A stretch of 64,000 bases of DNA from contig NZ_SJPT01000004.1 of NCBI RefSeq assembly GCF_007860095.1, positions 736,729 through 800,728 on the forward strand, read 5' to 3'. This DNA comes from Novipirellula galeiformis. GTDB lineage: Bacteria > Planctomycetota > Planctomycetia > Pirellulales > Pirellulaceae. The notes beneath the pieces are model-generated. The model made no database searches. It worked only from the letters and a program-made list of their open reading frames with translations, and was not told where the DNA came from. The position numbers were made by a program, and so were the translations under genes. Positions 42,201-48,942 of this stretch are shown in pieces (positions within the stretch are counted from its first letter, which is position 1; every line of letters starts with the position of its first letter).

Positions 42201-43384
42201 ATGGTTCCGGCGAAGGCCGTGATTTCGTCGCTCCAAATAATGACGGTCCCCCCATCGCCCTCATCGGTCGCGTCCGCGATCAACCGAGAACCGGACTCGA
42301 CGACTGTCCGTTGAGAGTTTGGGGAGCCGTCGGATTGACCCTGCAGCGTGCCGCCGACTTCGATTCGTCCTCCACCATTCGCACCCGAGACGTCGATCAA
42401 CGCCGTCTCGGTGAGCGTGACCTCACCGGCGCGCAATTGCACGCTGCCACCCACTGATCCAGCGAGGGAACGCGAAGCGTCGACTTCCCCACTGACTTCG
42501 ATTCGTCCTTCGATCCCGGCATCAATCGTTAGCCCATCGACGTCAGCGCGACCGATCACGCTGACATCTGCCCCCGTGGCGTTGATCTGCCAATGAGCGC
42601 GATCGAGGCTGGTCGTCAGCATGGATCCCTGATTCGATTCCACTCCTAATCGATCGCCATCACCGATAAAAGTGACCGAGGTGCCACCGCTAATCGAGAT
42701 CTGACGATCGGAAACCGTCAGCGAGTCGATGACATCGATGGTGCCAGTGAAATTCAGTCCCGCCGACAGAACTCCATCCGCACGGGTCAGTTGCAGTTGG
42801 CCGCCCGTTGCATCGACGTCAACACTTAGCCCTGACCATTGATCATTCGCATCCGAGTTCAACGACAGCGTGTCTCGCCCCGAAGTGGCGCTCGCCCCGT
42901 CGAGCGTGACGGAAAAACGGTCGACCAACTCGGCATCCAATGCGACGGAATCGACATCCGAGGAACCCAAAATTTGAATGCTGCGCACTTGATCCGCTGC
43001 GATGGACATCGTTTCACCGTCATTGACGGAGACTTCGATCGTCGCCGACGACGCTCCTGTGCCCCCGGAAGCCCCAGCTCCAGCACCGGAAGAATCCGAG
43101 AAGGTGAGCTGGAACGTGTCCGCAACCCCATCCCCTCCGGCGGCTCCAGATCCCACCGTCAACACGCCGCTGGCGTCTAGTTGCACGATCGGGGCACCGT
43201 TGAGAACGATGCGGGGCTCCAATTGCGACGCATAAAGCCTTGGAAACACATCCGTCCGTGCCGATCGCCGCCCTGAGGGAGCCCTCCGCGATGCATCGCT
43301 GCCCGCCCCGCCGGATGAGAACTGGCGCCGCAATGACAATGACCTTAACCATCGGTAGAGTCGGGAACGCTTTGGCGATGACAT
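33215..43384 (-). CDS. Giant haemagglutinin-like beta-helical adhesin with LEPR motif
   Basis: 3,389 residues from the ATG at 43384 (an in-frame TTG lies three codons earlier). The basic N-terminus with SLSLRRQF and the QLEPRIVLNG motif near residue 55 match the LEPR-type N-terminal segment of large planctomycete exported proteins. Residues ~200-600 resemble the filamentous-haemagglutinin/TPS-type beta-helix (GGSVQLRAGEVTLTETALID, GDGGFVEVSGKERLWMRGQV, GTLLLDPTAINI). Residues ~600-2,950 are Val/Thr/Asp/Gly beta-helix repeats. The C-terminal ~450 residues form a separate non-repetitive region ending in an Arg-rich tail. Such proteins are surface or secreted adhesins; no two-partner TpsB transporter is in the window. 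Its stop lies nine bases before the preferred start of the kinase-WD40 gene. Confidence 0.85.
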   Translation of the reverse strand: MSSPKRSRLYRWLRSLSLRRQFSSGGAGSDASRRAPSGRRSARTDVFPRLYASQLEPRIVLNGAPIVQLDASGVLTVGSGAAGGDGVADTFQLTFSDSSGAGAGASGGTGASSATIEVSVNDGETMSIAADQVRSIQILGSSDVDSVALDAELVDRFSVTLDGASATSGRDTLSLNSDANDQWSGLSVDVDATGGQLQLTRADGVLSAGLNFTGTIDVIDSLTVSDRQISISGGTSVTFIGDGDRLGVESNQGSMLTTSLDRAHWQINATGADVSVIGRADVDGLTIDAGIEGRIEVSGEVDASRSLAGSVGGSVQLRAGEVTLTETALIDVSGANGGGRIEVGGTLQGQSDGSPNSQRTVVESGSRLIADATDEGDGGTVIIWSDEITAFAGTISARGAASSGDGGFVEVSGKERLWMRGQVDTSATNGNMGTLLLDPTAINIVESADGSGTLDNQLSAIDMVIDSGDPSAELNTVSTGQLQAFTEGSNVILAATGDITIEDLASDALTLTLGPGLGGIVPRGSLTLTSTTGAVIFAGANDVIDTGGGSLIINAETNITLNADVITGGGNIVLLSAGTITTADLSGNAIRLQGTDVTTGALTASNATASTYAVDIDSTTLDVQGGILANTAAAGGVVRIQGNLASDLSVDLTGGANRSGDFVGVGEIAATTPGGASLAITTNGGDIHFAGDVSDLSGLSISNATTVTLQNVEIDGSVQVAGTNILLEGASLSDRSAAGTMTLTGDLTLATDVTLSAEASIEVNGRIDSADAPATPAGLNIQSELGTVLLSGEIGSVSALAGLNVLSTDLSIDAIGTSSDAGVIGDTELVGSDSITLLSQTYHTGGSLTFTGPVSVSGALGAATLQFTTDASDADLRFDDDVVLPGIAILDAGGDLTFAAALTTSDRLQVSGDEVRFAGDTTVTGSVSVNAQNTLTVEADIDATGPILLQANQDNTDSEGFVQTSGSVIESTAGSSDAIEIAVGGSGGAQIASLRAGAGSVTVTAGGAIVDDGDISADVVANSLILNGNSSVQLDTDIATLTANLGVSGGLDIDNEGNLTIDQVGVTDGSAVISATALTVDEISVSDALTLIARTGGISDGNAGAMNVTANELNIESVNDVNLDTDINELSATISGTGNLSLENRDELTIDQVAVVDGSAVISATTLTVNEISVSDDLSLIARTGGISDGNAEAMNVTANELNIESVDDVNLDTNVNELSATFSGTGNLSLANQGGLTIGQIALGGGFVNLNATAFVVGDISTTGDVTLVATSGGILDDNLDTTTVTANTLTLSSASTVDLDTDAATIDLTMTGTGDVTLDQSSRALVMSALNVPSGDVTIDSEGEVRLSTVTLANKNLTVSGSDITAADDIVGVSDLVVTATGEVEFLQVVSIAQTVQVDADGDVAFRQSASSGGSFEVEGDNVRFDESITAGGAITITAANELRLSDDLDAGDQRISLTANADGIGTQMLVQTGGVIQTTSTATDALTIQVDGEGDLTLTNLEVLSGGIQLIAGGQVTGDGSPAVDIQSVSLSVEAGNGINLVTDVRSLSGFVTGAGDIVVDSFGDVNVLRLETTDGSIQMTSVGTATLTEVIAGANGNIDLSSNTGSIVSASGATGPVVQGGDLTVNAATGVRLQTDVEGLSGGVSGTGDFEITDQSELTIGQITLGGGLVSLNATAFVVGDIATTGDVTLVATSGGILDDNLDTTTVTANTLTLSSASTVDLDTDAATIDLTMTGTGDVTLDQSSRALVMSALNVPSGDVTIDSEGEVRLSTVTLANKNLTVSGSNITAAGDIVGVSDLVVTATGEVEFLQVVSIAQTVQVDADGDVAFRQSANSGGSFEVAGDNIRFDESITAGGAITITAANELRLSDDLDAGDQRISLTANTDGIGSQMLVQTGGVIRTTSTATDALTIQIDGEGDLTSPNLEVLSGGIQLIAGGQVTGDGSPAVDIQSVSLSVEAGNGINLVTDVRSLSGFVTGAGDIVVVSFGDVDVLRLETTDGSIQMTSVGTATLTEVIAGTNGNIDLRSNTGSIVSASGVTGPVVQGGDLTVNAATGVRLQTDVEGLSGGVSGTGDFEITDQSELTVDSVSVADGVIRLTAETMNVGAVTAPGMVFLTTTVGSIRDANGGLVNVTASQLNVNSIGSVDLDTDIDTVSVAITGTGDLDLSDDDNLQVNSIAVGDGKASISATQLGIDVITASERVTLVSRTGQITDLNGSLLNVTAPTLEIQSASDVELDTNIDALQANITGNLLIRENNAIRLDDVTLSLGNASVEASSIDVVSITGATETTLIASAGSILGNADGSVDITGGRVTARATHTIQLETQVDSADLESTTAGNVEISDSADLFVDRIVVNNGNAIVTADQILVNQVTASNDVTMTSRNGGVTDNNGAAVNVTAATLIIDSSGHINLDTTVDAVELRVTGAGNIDLHDTDSLAIDVATTDSGNVTITATEMTVDDVSASGVVRLEATSGGMASVASGSPIVVADQLVAIATSGIDLNTRVTVADLTVSGLGDLRINETDGIDVTRLNVADGDATVISGAGLTLMRDVTVTNGNLEVQSSGDVTFNGLASSGGVLSVSGDNITVQTVSNVLGAVEITALNRLQVNNGIDAGNYQVRLHANQDNSGSEGFVQSQLGASIRTNLTTANAVDIQVGGDGDASIWDVQASNGGVVIDAGGRIADYGDAAANIVAQSLNLVAGNGVMIGTAVNTISASVSDGDIVIAENDAVRLQNVTASNGNINITNSTGTMEVASVNAQAGDVQLTALDGAVIGIGSDATHVRGINLLANATAGVQLRTDVVQVSGTVTNPGSHFEIQQHANLRVADLDVRAGDAIFDVENDLVLANVTVSNALRVDAVGSVSGGASSGPDVTADQLIARTDRGVELETAVNSVDVTVSGEGNVRIQDRDSLTVNRVLANDGDIAITAMTGEARIQGEVITASGQIELTATSGDLRFANPVAGSQILISSSGPNASIRSSAGANVLMEGPGIVLFQTPQSQYFNVMPDLRVDPINRAGLGDIQVGFDGVADLNISFGLPVGPAETFFVLTVHWGDQTETYTNANTTVGDLYLQRAGAAAGSELVFTLTHQYFSNPTVGDATAPIPILVTASNSGPGGSAADITFFANGDETTPLSSMVEVVLNVPGSGLATVGILVTAVEIPDEPLEVEPLPEPVLVRSTSADTSQSTEPLMIRSEAPIAYERYYVLRIVVLLDETGATHELEDIRIDDAEIKNLPGLFEKLPDDRYRLYQVREDGVAQMITDVVVRGGKSAGNVEFDEDWTVPAEQDQDPTVEPRTSPNEESAPANRERSSEDLGAWRSFNPGVVITRTGLVIRPSNEFAHQEVNHENGVSASVPPSLSAVSDQGIEASLPMAWRWRMSQRIG
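37121..39670 (-). repeat. Exact head-to-tail 1,275-bp duplication inside the adhesin gene
   Basis: Bases 37121-38395 and 38396-39670 are two adjacent copies, 425 codons each, in frame, differing at only scattered positions. Both begin at CGTCAGTTCACTCTGG or its equivalent and align throughout at a constant 1,275-base offset. The low divergence indicates a recent duplication or ongoing gene conversion. Confidence 0.93.
39671..40204 (-). repeat. Two 267-bp tandem repeats inside the adhesin gene
   Basis: Units 39671-39937 and 39938-40204 (89 codons each) encode near-identical beta-helix segments (SGTGNLSLENRDELTIDQVA and its twin). They abut the 1,275-base duplication and show a second repeat scale in the same protein. 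Confidence 0.85.
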
Positions 43385-43768
43385 AGGAGACAACTGTACA
43401 GTCGGTTTTCTCGAGTGGCGAGCGGCGTGAGAGAACGGGGAGTAGTTCTTAGAGTCGCCTTCGGTGCGGTGTCTGACACGGAAAATCCGGAGATTTGATG
43501 GGAAATAGTCGATTTTAAACAGTTGCTAGCACGCTGTGGGGCTTTCTGGTGCCGTTGCAGCTGACTGGTTTGAAAGAGATGGGCGTCTGGTAACGGTTGG
43601 TCCGGTTAGTCTCGTTCGCGCAATCATGCCAAAAAAACGGGTTTTCGTGCACGAACGGATTCTGCTGATGGGGACCGGTGATGCCCCTCTGCCTTCACAA
43701 ACCGGATGATCCTGACCGAAGTTATCTTCATGAAGGCTCCTTTTAACCTCGCCGACGGTAGGACCACG
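43385..43768. promoter_or_regulatory. Divergent gap between adhesin and repeat-region secreted protein
   Basis: 384 bases between oppositely read genes, so it should carry both promoters. It includes a weak in-frame extension of the plus-strand gene from 43706, considered non-coding because the signal peptide begins at 43769. No firm operator or terminator is seen. Confidence 0.35.
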
Positions 43769-44986
43769 ATGAATCAGACTCACCATCCTGTTCGCGTCCT
43801 TGTTCTACGAATCGTGATCGGTGTATTCAGTAGCCTCATCGTTTGCGACAGCGTCCAAATCGGTTTCGCGGCCGACCCAGCGCTGCGGCAACGCCGTTTA
43901 ACACTGCATGTCGTCGAACCACCGGTGTTTGAAGAAGAAGGTCCCGCGTCGCTGAAGCCCACCCCGTCTGCGTTCTCCGCCTCCATTGCTGCAACGTCGT
44001 CCATTCCTGCAACGTCGTCACCCGCTCCATCCGAAATCGCGACGCACGCGAATGCCCCTGAGACGACAACCGCTCCACCGTTAAGTCCCCGGTATGAATC
44101 GACGCTCACCCCGCTGCAACGCGAATTGATCGTCGAACGCCGCCAGATCAGTGAGTCCAGCCAGATCAGTGAACCGGAGCCAGCGGTTTCATTCAAAACC
44201 CTACTCAAAAGGGGCACCGAAACGAGTGACACCGAGACGAGTGACAGTGAAACGAGTGGCAGTGAAACGAGTGGCAGTGAAACGAGTGGCAGTGAGATGA
44301 GAGCCACCGAGACGAGTGGCAGTGAAACGAGTGGCAGTGAGATGAGAGCCACCGAGACGAGTGGCACCGAGACGAGGGTTCATTCAGAGCCACCCGTGTT
44401 ACCAAGTCGCCTTGAGCAGGGAGCAAGCCCGGTTCTGGTTCGTGTCGATGCACCATTGTCGCGGCCAAGCACCGTCACGGGAGGTGGCCAAGGTTCCGAA
44501 GTCGATCAAAACGCTTCATTGTTTGCTTTTGAGCCGATTGGAAGCTTGAACGCGGACGTCTCCATCGGGATAGCGGGAACCGACGCCGACGTTTTGCCAA
44601 GCAATCGCCCGGTCAACCGCATGCCTTCGCCGGAGACGATCTCGATGACCGGTCAAGGTGAGGTTCAGAACTGGCAAACCGCCAGTCCGATGAGTTCCGT
44701 TAGTGCCCACCAACCCCTGTACTTTGAAGACGTCAATTTGGAGCGCTACGGTACGTCGAGAAACAAGCATTGCCAACCGATAATATCGGGTGCACGTTTT
44801 TGTTTTGATGCCGCGTCTCTGCCTTATCAAATGACGTTGCAGCCGCCGAGGATGAAGCATCGTTATCCTCATGCCTTCGAAGCGGGGCGGTTTTGCCGCC
44901 GCGAGTCGACGAGCTTACCCTGGGACCGCGACGCCAGCCTCGCCGAGGCCGTCGCGATCTTAGGCCTAATCGCCCTGATCCCTTAA
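43769..44986 (+). CDS. Secreted planctomycete protein with ETSGS repeat region
   Basis: 405 residues; the ATG at 43769 follows GGTAGGA and starts a clear signal peptide (VRVLVLRIVIGVFSSLIVC, cleavage near FAADP). Residues ~75-140 are Ala/Ser/Thr/Pro-rich. Residues ~150-205 are short repeats (ETSGS, EMRAT) encoded by a 15-base tandem repeat. The C-terminal ~90 residues look conserved and compact: LYFEDVNLERYG, SGARFCFDAASLPYQM and HAFEAGRFCRRESTSLPW, with several cysteines, ending in a hydrophobic AVAILGLIALIP. I have the impression of a family of secreted Pirellulaceae proteins with this C-terminal block, but no function is known to me. The repeat region is likely length-variable. Confidence 0.75.
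   Translation: MNQTHHPVRVLVLRIVIGVFSSLIVCDSVQIGFAADPALRQRRLTLHVVEPPVFEEEGPASLKPTPSAFSASIAATSSIPATSSPAPSEIATHANAPETTTAPPLSPRYESTLTPLQRELIVERRQISESSQISEPEPAVSFKTLLKRGTETSDTETSDSETSGSETSGSETSGSEMRATETSGSETSGSEMRATETSGTETRVHSEPPVLPSRLEQGASPVLVRVDAPLSRPSTVTGGGQGSEVDQNASLFAFEPIGSLNADVSIGIAGTDADVLPSNRPVNRMPSPETISMTGQGEVQNWQTASPMSSVSAHQPLYFEDVNLERYGTSRNKHCQPIISGARFCFDAASLPYQMTLQPPRMKHRYPHAFEAGRFCRRESTSLPWDRDASLAEAVAILGLIALIP
44214..44382 (+). repeat. 15-bp coding tandem repeats (ETSGS)
   Basis: Units of the type GAAACGAGTGGCAGT repeat about eleven times with an interleaved GAGATGAGAGCCACC variant, in frame within the secreted protein gene. Length multiples of three keep the frame, so copy-number change would alter only the linker. 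Confidence 0.9.
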
Positions 44987-45080
44987 TCACAGCGATCACC
45001 TGGCTGCACGGAGGTGTGGTTGCAGGGACAGGCACTTTTTGCTTACTCGATGCATTCCAACTCATCCAGAATCGCTTGCG

Positions 45081-45214
45081 CAACAACACGCGTCACGCCG
45101 GTGCCAACCCAATCAACCGATGGGCGTTAGCCCCGGTTCTGTTAGCGCAACAACACGCATCACGCCGGTGCCACCCCAATCAGCCGATGGGCGTTAGCCC
45201 CGGTTCCGTTAGCG
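45081..45214. repeat. 67-bp tandem repeat beside REP palindromes
   Basis: Two units starting at 45081 and 45148 (CAACAACACGC...) carry GGGCGTTAGCCCCGGTT in each. This lies directly left of the tyrosine transposase gene and seems to be multiplied REP units. Confidence 0.8.
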
Positions 45215-45234
45215 CAACAACCGGGGCTAACACC
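45190..45234. repeat. REP palindrome left of the tyrosine transposase
   Basis: GCGTTAGCCCCGGTT (45191-45205) pairs with AACCGGGGCTAAC (45219-45231). The same palindrome occurs at 45832-45906, 46331-46375 and, as a variant, 24331-24373. Confidence 0.85.
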
Positions 45235-45308
45235 TTGCGGCTAATCGTGCGTGACGGAAACCGCAGCTAACGCCATTGGGCCGATGAAATCGCTGTGCGT
45301 TCACCTGA

Positions 45309-45797
45309 TCAATCAACATCGCGTTCCTTACGGTCTTGTGCCTCACCAGCATAAAAGATGACACGTTCTAATTCGTCTTCCGTGTTGACGCATTGCCAAT
45401 CGCCACCGACAGTCCAAACCGGACGATCGATGAAAATCGGCCATCCTTCGCGAATCACCCGCGTGCAATTTGCTTTGATCTGATCTCTCACCTTCGCTCC
45501 GTTGTATCCCAATGCTGTGACAACGATATGGACGTGGGTCGTTCGAGGGTTCGCTTTCCAGAGCTTCCAGTCACGAACGTTGCAAAACCGTTCGATTTCG
45601 GCTTTCACCGCGGAACGCTTGTTTTCGTCGATCAAAACGACGGCATGTTTCAAGCGATCGCGATGCCAGCGTTCCAAACGTGGCTGAGGGGCTTGCGTCC
45701 CTTTTCCACGCGAACGCCACCAACGCACATCACCCTGCAAGAAGGTTCCATAGACAGTGAACGTAATGAAATAACCCAGTGGTCCATCATCATTCAT
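45309..45797 (-). CDS. REP-associated tyrosine transposase (RAYT), Y1/HUH family
   Basis: 162 residues from an ATG. The fold order fits Y1 (IS200-like) single-strand transposases: an N-terminal strand ITFTVYGTFLQGD, a basic ERWHRDRLKH segment, the HUH motif HVHIVV (His88, His90) and a helix DELERVIFYAGEAQD carrying the likely nucleophile Tyr149. GDVRWWRSRGKG near the N-terminus is typical of the RAYT branch. RAYTs are single-copy, do not move autonomously as IS elements do, and cleave REP palindromes flanking their genes. Here GCGTTAGCCCCGGTT palindromes lie on both sides (45190-45234 and 45832-45906), the expected arrangement. The protein is full length with no frameshift, so it may be active on the scattered copies in this window. 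Confidence 0.85.
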   Translation of the reverse strand: MNDDGPLGYFITFTVYGTFLQGDVRWWRSRGKGTQAPQPRLERWHRDRLKHAVVLIDENKRSAVKAEIERFCNVRDWKLWKANPRTTHVHIVVTALGYNGAKVRDQIKANCTRVIREGWPIFIDRPVWTVGGDWQCVNTEDELERVIFYAGEAQDRKERDVD

Positions 45798-45831
45798 GCG
45801 AACATACTCCGTGCAAAAATCAGCCGCTTGG

Positions 45832-45906
45832 GCGTTAGCCCCGGTTCCGTCGTCTCCGGTTTCTTCAGCCTCGTCCCAATCCTCAACGGGAACCGCGGCT
45901 AACGCC
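45832..45906. repeat. REP palindrome right of the tyrosine transposase
   Basis: GCGTTAGCCCCGGTT (45832-45846) pairs with AACCGCGGCTAACGCC (45891-45906) across a longer loop. With the left copy it brackets the transposase gene. Confidence 0.8.
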
Positions 45907-46287
45907 GTACGGCTAATTTGAGATCAGGATTTGGCTCCTAATTCGCCCTCGATTCGTTGGCGTTCTCGCTCGATCATTATAATTCACCCGTCATGGTGAT
46001 GTCTCGCATGCTTAGGCCACCACGACATCTGGATTTTATTGCAACGGGATGGCGATGCCGCAATTGCCGCCGAGCGGATGTCTTCAAGCAACTGAACGCT
46101 TGGGGACACAGCACATTCCTTAGTGGGATGGGCTGCAGGGACAGAGTATTCCTTGGGGCGGGACGCCATTGCGACCTGTTTTGGTAGCGCTCGCGGCGCG
46201 GGGGCGTCCGGTTGCGCGGGCCAAACGTTTGTTGAGCGACCAAGCAATCTTGAGACTCGGCCACATCGGCTTTCGATTAGGGTAAAT
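45907..46287. other. Gene-free stretch
   Basis: 380 bases with no start-to-stop frame that looks coding on either strand. Nothing beyond short imperfect repeats is seen. Confidence 0.5.
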
Positions 46288-46420
46288 TAAGCAGGTAGGC
46301 AGGAGTCTTTCGGTAGATTAGCCGTTTTGGCGTTAGCCCCGGTTCTGTTAGCGCAACAACCGGGGCTAACGCCCAAGCGGCTAATGGGATTTCACCCAAT
46401 CATTCCTGCCTCCCTGCTTA
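46288..46420. repeat. MITE-like element, copy 2
   Basis: 133 bases bounded by inverted ends TAAGCAGGTAGGCAGGA and TCCTGCCTCCCTGCTTA (one internal mismatch). Inside is a REP-type palindrome GGCGTTAGCCCCGGTT...AACCGGGGCTAACGCC. Nearly identical to 24290-24414 and ~500 bases from the tyrosine transposase, which could be the enzyme that spreads it. Confidence 0.85.
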
Positions 46421-46496
46421 GTGCTGCATGTCGAAAAATAACCATCTGACGCACCTGAGAACAAACTTTTGATGGCTGGCACCAATTACGTCGTGC

Positions 46497-46834
46497 GGAG
46501 TGTGGACAGCTTTGAGTTCTCCCATGGCAGCCATGCGAGCGAGTTTGAAGGCGTCGTCACGGTCGGTTTTGCGTTTGACGTTGGTTCACCGCCAAGCTTC
46601 CTCGTTGGTGCTACAGACGAGAGTTTTTAGTCCCTGGCTTTGAGCCAAGTCATTGTTCCAGCCCGAAGGGCCACAAGCTTCCATGACGATGAGGTCAGCC
46701 TTCGCATCTTTAAAAATACTGGCGATGGTTTCCCGGTTGGTGGGCGTGGTGAGGAACTTGGATTTTCTGGTTTTGGAGTTGAAGAAGCAGGCAACGGAGT
46801 TGAATTTGCCGAGGTCCAATGCGAGAATCTTCAT
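46497..46834 (-). pseudogene. IS110-family transposase remnant with in-frame stop
   Basis: The ATG at 46834 starts MKILALDLGKFNSVACFF, an IS110-type DEDD RuvC-like N-terminus with the first catalytic Asp; DLIVMEACGPSGWNN adds the second acidic residue. An in-frame TGA at 46586-46588 interrupts after NEEAWR, exactly where intact relatives read Trp, and the same frame continues as TNVKRKTDRDDAFKLARMAA, a hallmark IS110 block. Homology then stops near 46497, where an unrelated intergenic repeat begins. So the gene has both a nonsense mutation and a 3' truncation and cannot make an active transposase. Confidence 0.85.
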
Positions 46835-47017
46835 TGTTGAATGTTCGTGGTTTTGGTGGGTGGAGTGAATGTGACCGGCAGCCGCACGCTGCCGAGATCA
46901 CGGGTCCGAGTCGCCAGTTATTTTGAACGAATGACTCCCACCCATCAAACTGCGGACTTACATGGATTCTTTATCCGACTGAATTACTCACACCAGCTAC
47001 AAGCGCACTCAATAAGC

Positions 47018-47509
47018 ATGCTCCAGAAACCCGAACGCAAAACGACAATCGCAGAACGACGAATGGATTTGCGCTACCCTGATTTGGGCGCTGCTTGCGC
47101 CGACATTGTTCGATTGCGTGAAGGCGGCTACGAACTGGTTGGCACTTGGAGCTTCGCCCAAATTCTCGATCACCTGAACATGTCCATGCAGATGACAATC
47201 GACGGTGCGGAATTCACGTTTCCCGCCCTGTTGCGACCCGTGATGAAACTGATGTTCATGCCTACGATGCGGAAGGGCAAGCCATCCAAACTTCGTGGCA
47301 AAGCCCCGAAACAACTTCAGCCCCCCCTCGATCTCGATGAAGAGGCCTGTGCAAACCGATTTTACGCACTTGCGGAAACCTTAATGGATCCCTCCACTCC
47401 ATTTGTTACACACTATCCGATGCTGGGTCGACTCAATCGTGAACAATGGCTCTTGATGCAACAATGGCACGCCGCCCATCACCTAAGCTTCGTCGTGCCC
47501 AATGCCTGA
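47018..47509 (+). CDS. DUF1569 (DinB-like) protein
   Basis: 163 residues from the ATG at 47018; the frame is open upstream to 46841 but that stretch looks non-coding. The DUF1569 pattern is clear: GTWSFAQILDHLNMSMQMTI with a His and an early helix, then a proline-rich middle (KGKPSKLRGKAPKQLQPPLD) and the C-terminal HYPMLGRLNREQWLLMQQWH with HAAHHLSF. The three His clusters are the sites that could hold a metal ion in DinB-like four-helix bundles. The family is common in planctomycetes and its reaction is unknown to me. It stands alone between the IS110 remnant and a long repeat and could be a passenger of the repeat-rich region. Confidence 0.85.
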   Translation: MLQKPERKTTIAERRMDLRYPDLGAACADIVRLREGGYELVGTWSFAQILDHLNMSMQMTIDGAEFTFPALLRPVMKLMFMPTMRKGKPSKLRGKAPKQLQPPLDLDEEACANRFYALAETLMDPSTPFVTHYPMLGRLNREQWLLMQQWHAAHHLSFVVPNA

Positions 47510-47564
47510 CCTTGCTCGCCTTTCATTCTTGTCCAACACGGCGGATAGCCATTCCGATGCATAC

Positions 47565-48000
47565 GAGCGGCGAAGTCGCTTTTTTTTTAGCAATTGAGAA
47601 TCTCGTGTCGTCGCCCCATGATCGGTGACGTTCTGCCGGCACCAATGGATTTGCAGTCACAGGGCTGCGCCGGTCTAGATGCTTTCCCTCCCCGCGTATG
47701 CATGCCAGGCCACGGTTATGTCGATGCGCGGTCGAATTAAACGTGGAGTACGCAGAGGAGCGGAGAATCGCGGAGGGTTGCGTCGGTCTTTGACTCCGTG
47801 ATTCTCCGCTCCTCCGTTGCTCCGCGTTTCAACCTGATCGCCGTTAGTCGCGTTCCAATCGGCCCGCAGGGACAGAGCCTTTCTTAAGCGCGGTTGGCTA
47901 TCGATCGGTCGAGATGCGTGAAACAAAGGTGTTAGGCTCCATGTCGAAAAACAACCATCTGACGCACCTGAGGACAAGGTTTTGATGGCGGGCACCAATT
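47565..48000. repeat. Long intergenic repeat, copy A1 (with 19-bp stem hairpin)
   Basis: About 435 bases related to 50610-51015 and 53015-53395. Shared blocks include GGATTTGCAGTCACAGGGCT, GCGTATGCATGCCAGGCCAC, the hairpin GGAGCGGAGAATCGCGGAG / CTCCGTGATTCTCCGCTCC at 47757-47775 and 47794-47812, and a 3' part ACCATCTGACGCACCTGA that also occurs at 46441, 49262 and 50957. No protein is encoded; reading frames shift between copies. Confidence 0.9.
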
Positions 48001-48192
48001 ACGCCAATTATGTCCCGGTCCAGTCGTGAACTCAGACGAAGAACAATGTTTCCTCGACTGCCATCGACTGAGGATCATCGTCGGCGCGATGGGGTGGATC
48101 GTGAATCGGCATTGGCAGAATGTTCGGCCTTGAGTTACTGTCGGTTGTTTCTGTGCTGCTCATGTGCAATCCGTTTCTGAAAAGGTGACTTG

Positions 48193-48942
48193 ATGACGAC
48201 AACTGACGATGCCGCTTGGATGATTCGGCATCACGACGGACAGGTTCATGGGCCGTATTCGTTGCAAGCGTTGGTCGATGCTGCCCATGCCGGAAACATT
48301 GCTGAAGACTCTCAGGTAAACCACAGCACACACACACGTGGACAATGGGTCGCAGCCAATCGCGTTCGCCCGATCGCAGCGGCAATGCAAACACGTAAGA
48401 CAATCTCGCACCCAATAAACGATTCGAATCGTGAACCAGACCCGATAGACCGAGGCGAGAACGACCCACCAGGAGTCGCTGTCCAAACGGAGGAGCATCC
48501 GCGCCGTCGACGGACAGACTTTCGATCCAACGTACCGACCACTCTCTTGAACGCTTGCTGGGGCTTGATTGACTTCCGGTTTCGGACTTTCGTAACCCCG
48601 TGGATCATCCGCATTTACTGGGGGTTCGCGGTCGTGGTCACGGTGCTATCACTGATTTTTGGTGCTGCGACGGTGGTCACCTACCCGGTTCGGTCCGTGA
48701 TGCCTGAATTCTCCAGTGGTTCGCCATCCTTTTCAGCACCAGGATATCGAAGCTCCGATTCGAGCAAAGGATTTCAGATACCCAAGAAGGTTGGCAAATT
48801 TGCTGCATTGATTCTCGGCTACTTCGTTAAAGTCGTGTTAGCGATCATGTTCTTGATTACGATCCGGCTCATGCTTGAGTTTGGAATCGTGGTGTTCAAC
48901 ATCGCGGAAGACATTCGATCGATCCGCGATCAAACTGTCTAA
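48193..48942 (+). CDS. GYF_2-domain membrane protein with DUF4282-like C-terminus
   Basis: 249 residues; ATG 48193 follows AAAGGTGA, better than the TTG one codon upstream. Residues ~8-60 match the GYF_2 (DUF4339) pattern: WMIRHHDGQVHGPYSLQALV, a DAAHAGNIAEDSQV segment and RGQWVAANRVRP. GYF_2 domains are thought to bind peptides or membrane partners in bacteria. After a charged linker, residues ~125-245 look like DUF4282: GLIDFRFRTFVTPWIIRIYW, then membrane spans VVTVLSLIFGAATVVTY and AALILGYFVKVVLAIMFLI. The combination GYF_2 plus a short membrane domain is frequent in planctomycetes. Function unknown. It is flanked by long non-coding repeats on both sides and has no operon partners. Confidence 0.82.
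   Translation: MTTTDDAAWMIRHHDGQVHGPYSLQALVDAAHAGNIAEDSQVNHSTHTRGQWVAANRVRPIAAAMQTRKTISHPINDSNREPDPIDRGENDPPGVAVQTEEHPRRRRTDFRSNVPTTLLNACWGLIDFRFRTFVTPWIIRIYWGFAVVVTVLSLIFGAATVVTYPVRSVMPEFSSGSPSFSAPGYRSSDSSKGFQIPKKVGKFAALILGYFVKVVLAIMFLITIRLMLEFGIVVFNIAEDIRSIRDQTV

Noticed and set aside
33357-43235. Many plus-strand frames of 60-190 residues opposite the adhesin gene
   Set aside because: They mirror its Asp/Thr/Val-rich repeat codons, duplicate exactly with the repeat units and have no start signals or recognisable domains.
44216-44468. Minus-strand frames with repeated CHSFHC or LPLVSV-type units
   Set aside because: Shadows of the 15-bp coding repeat in the secreted protein gene.
45957-46264. 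Short frames on both strands left of the MITE-like element
   Set aside because: No coding-like composition or start signals; treated as gene-free.
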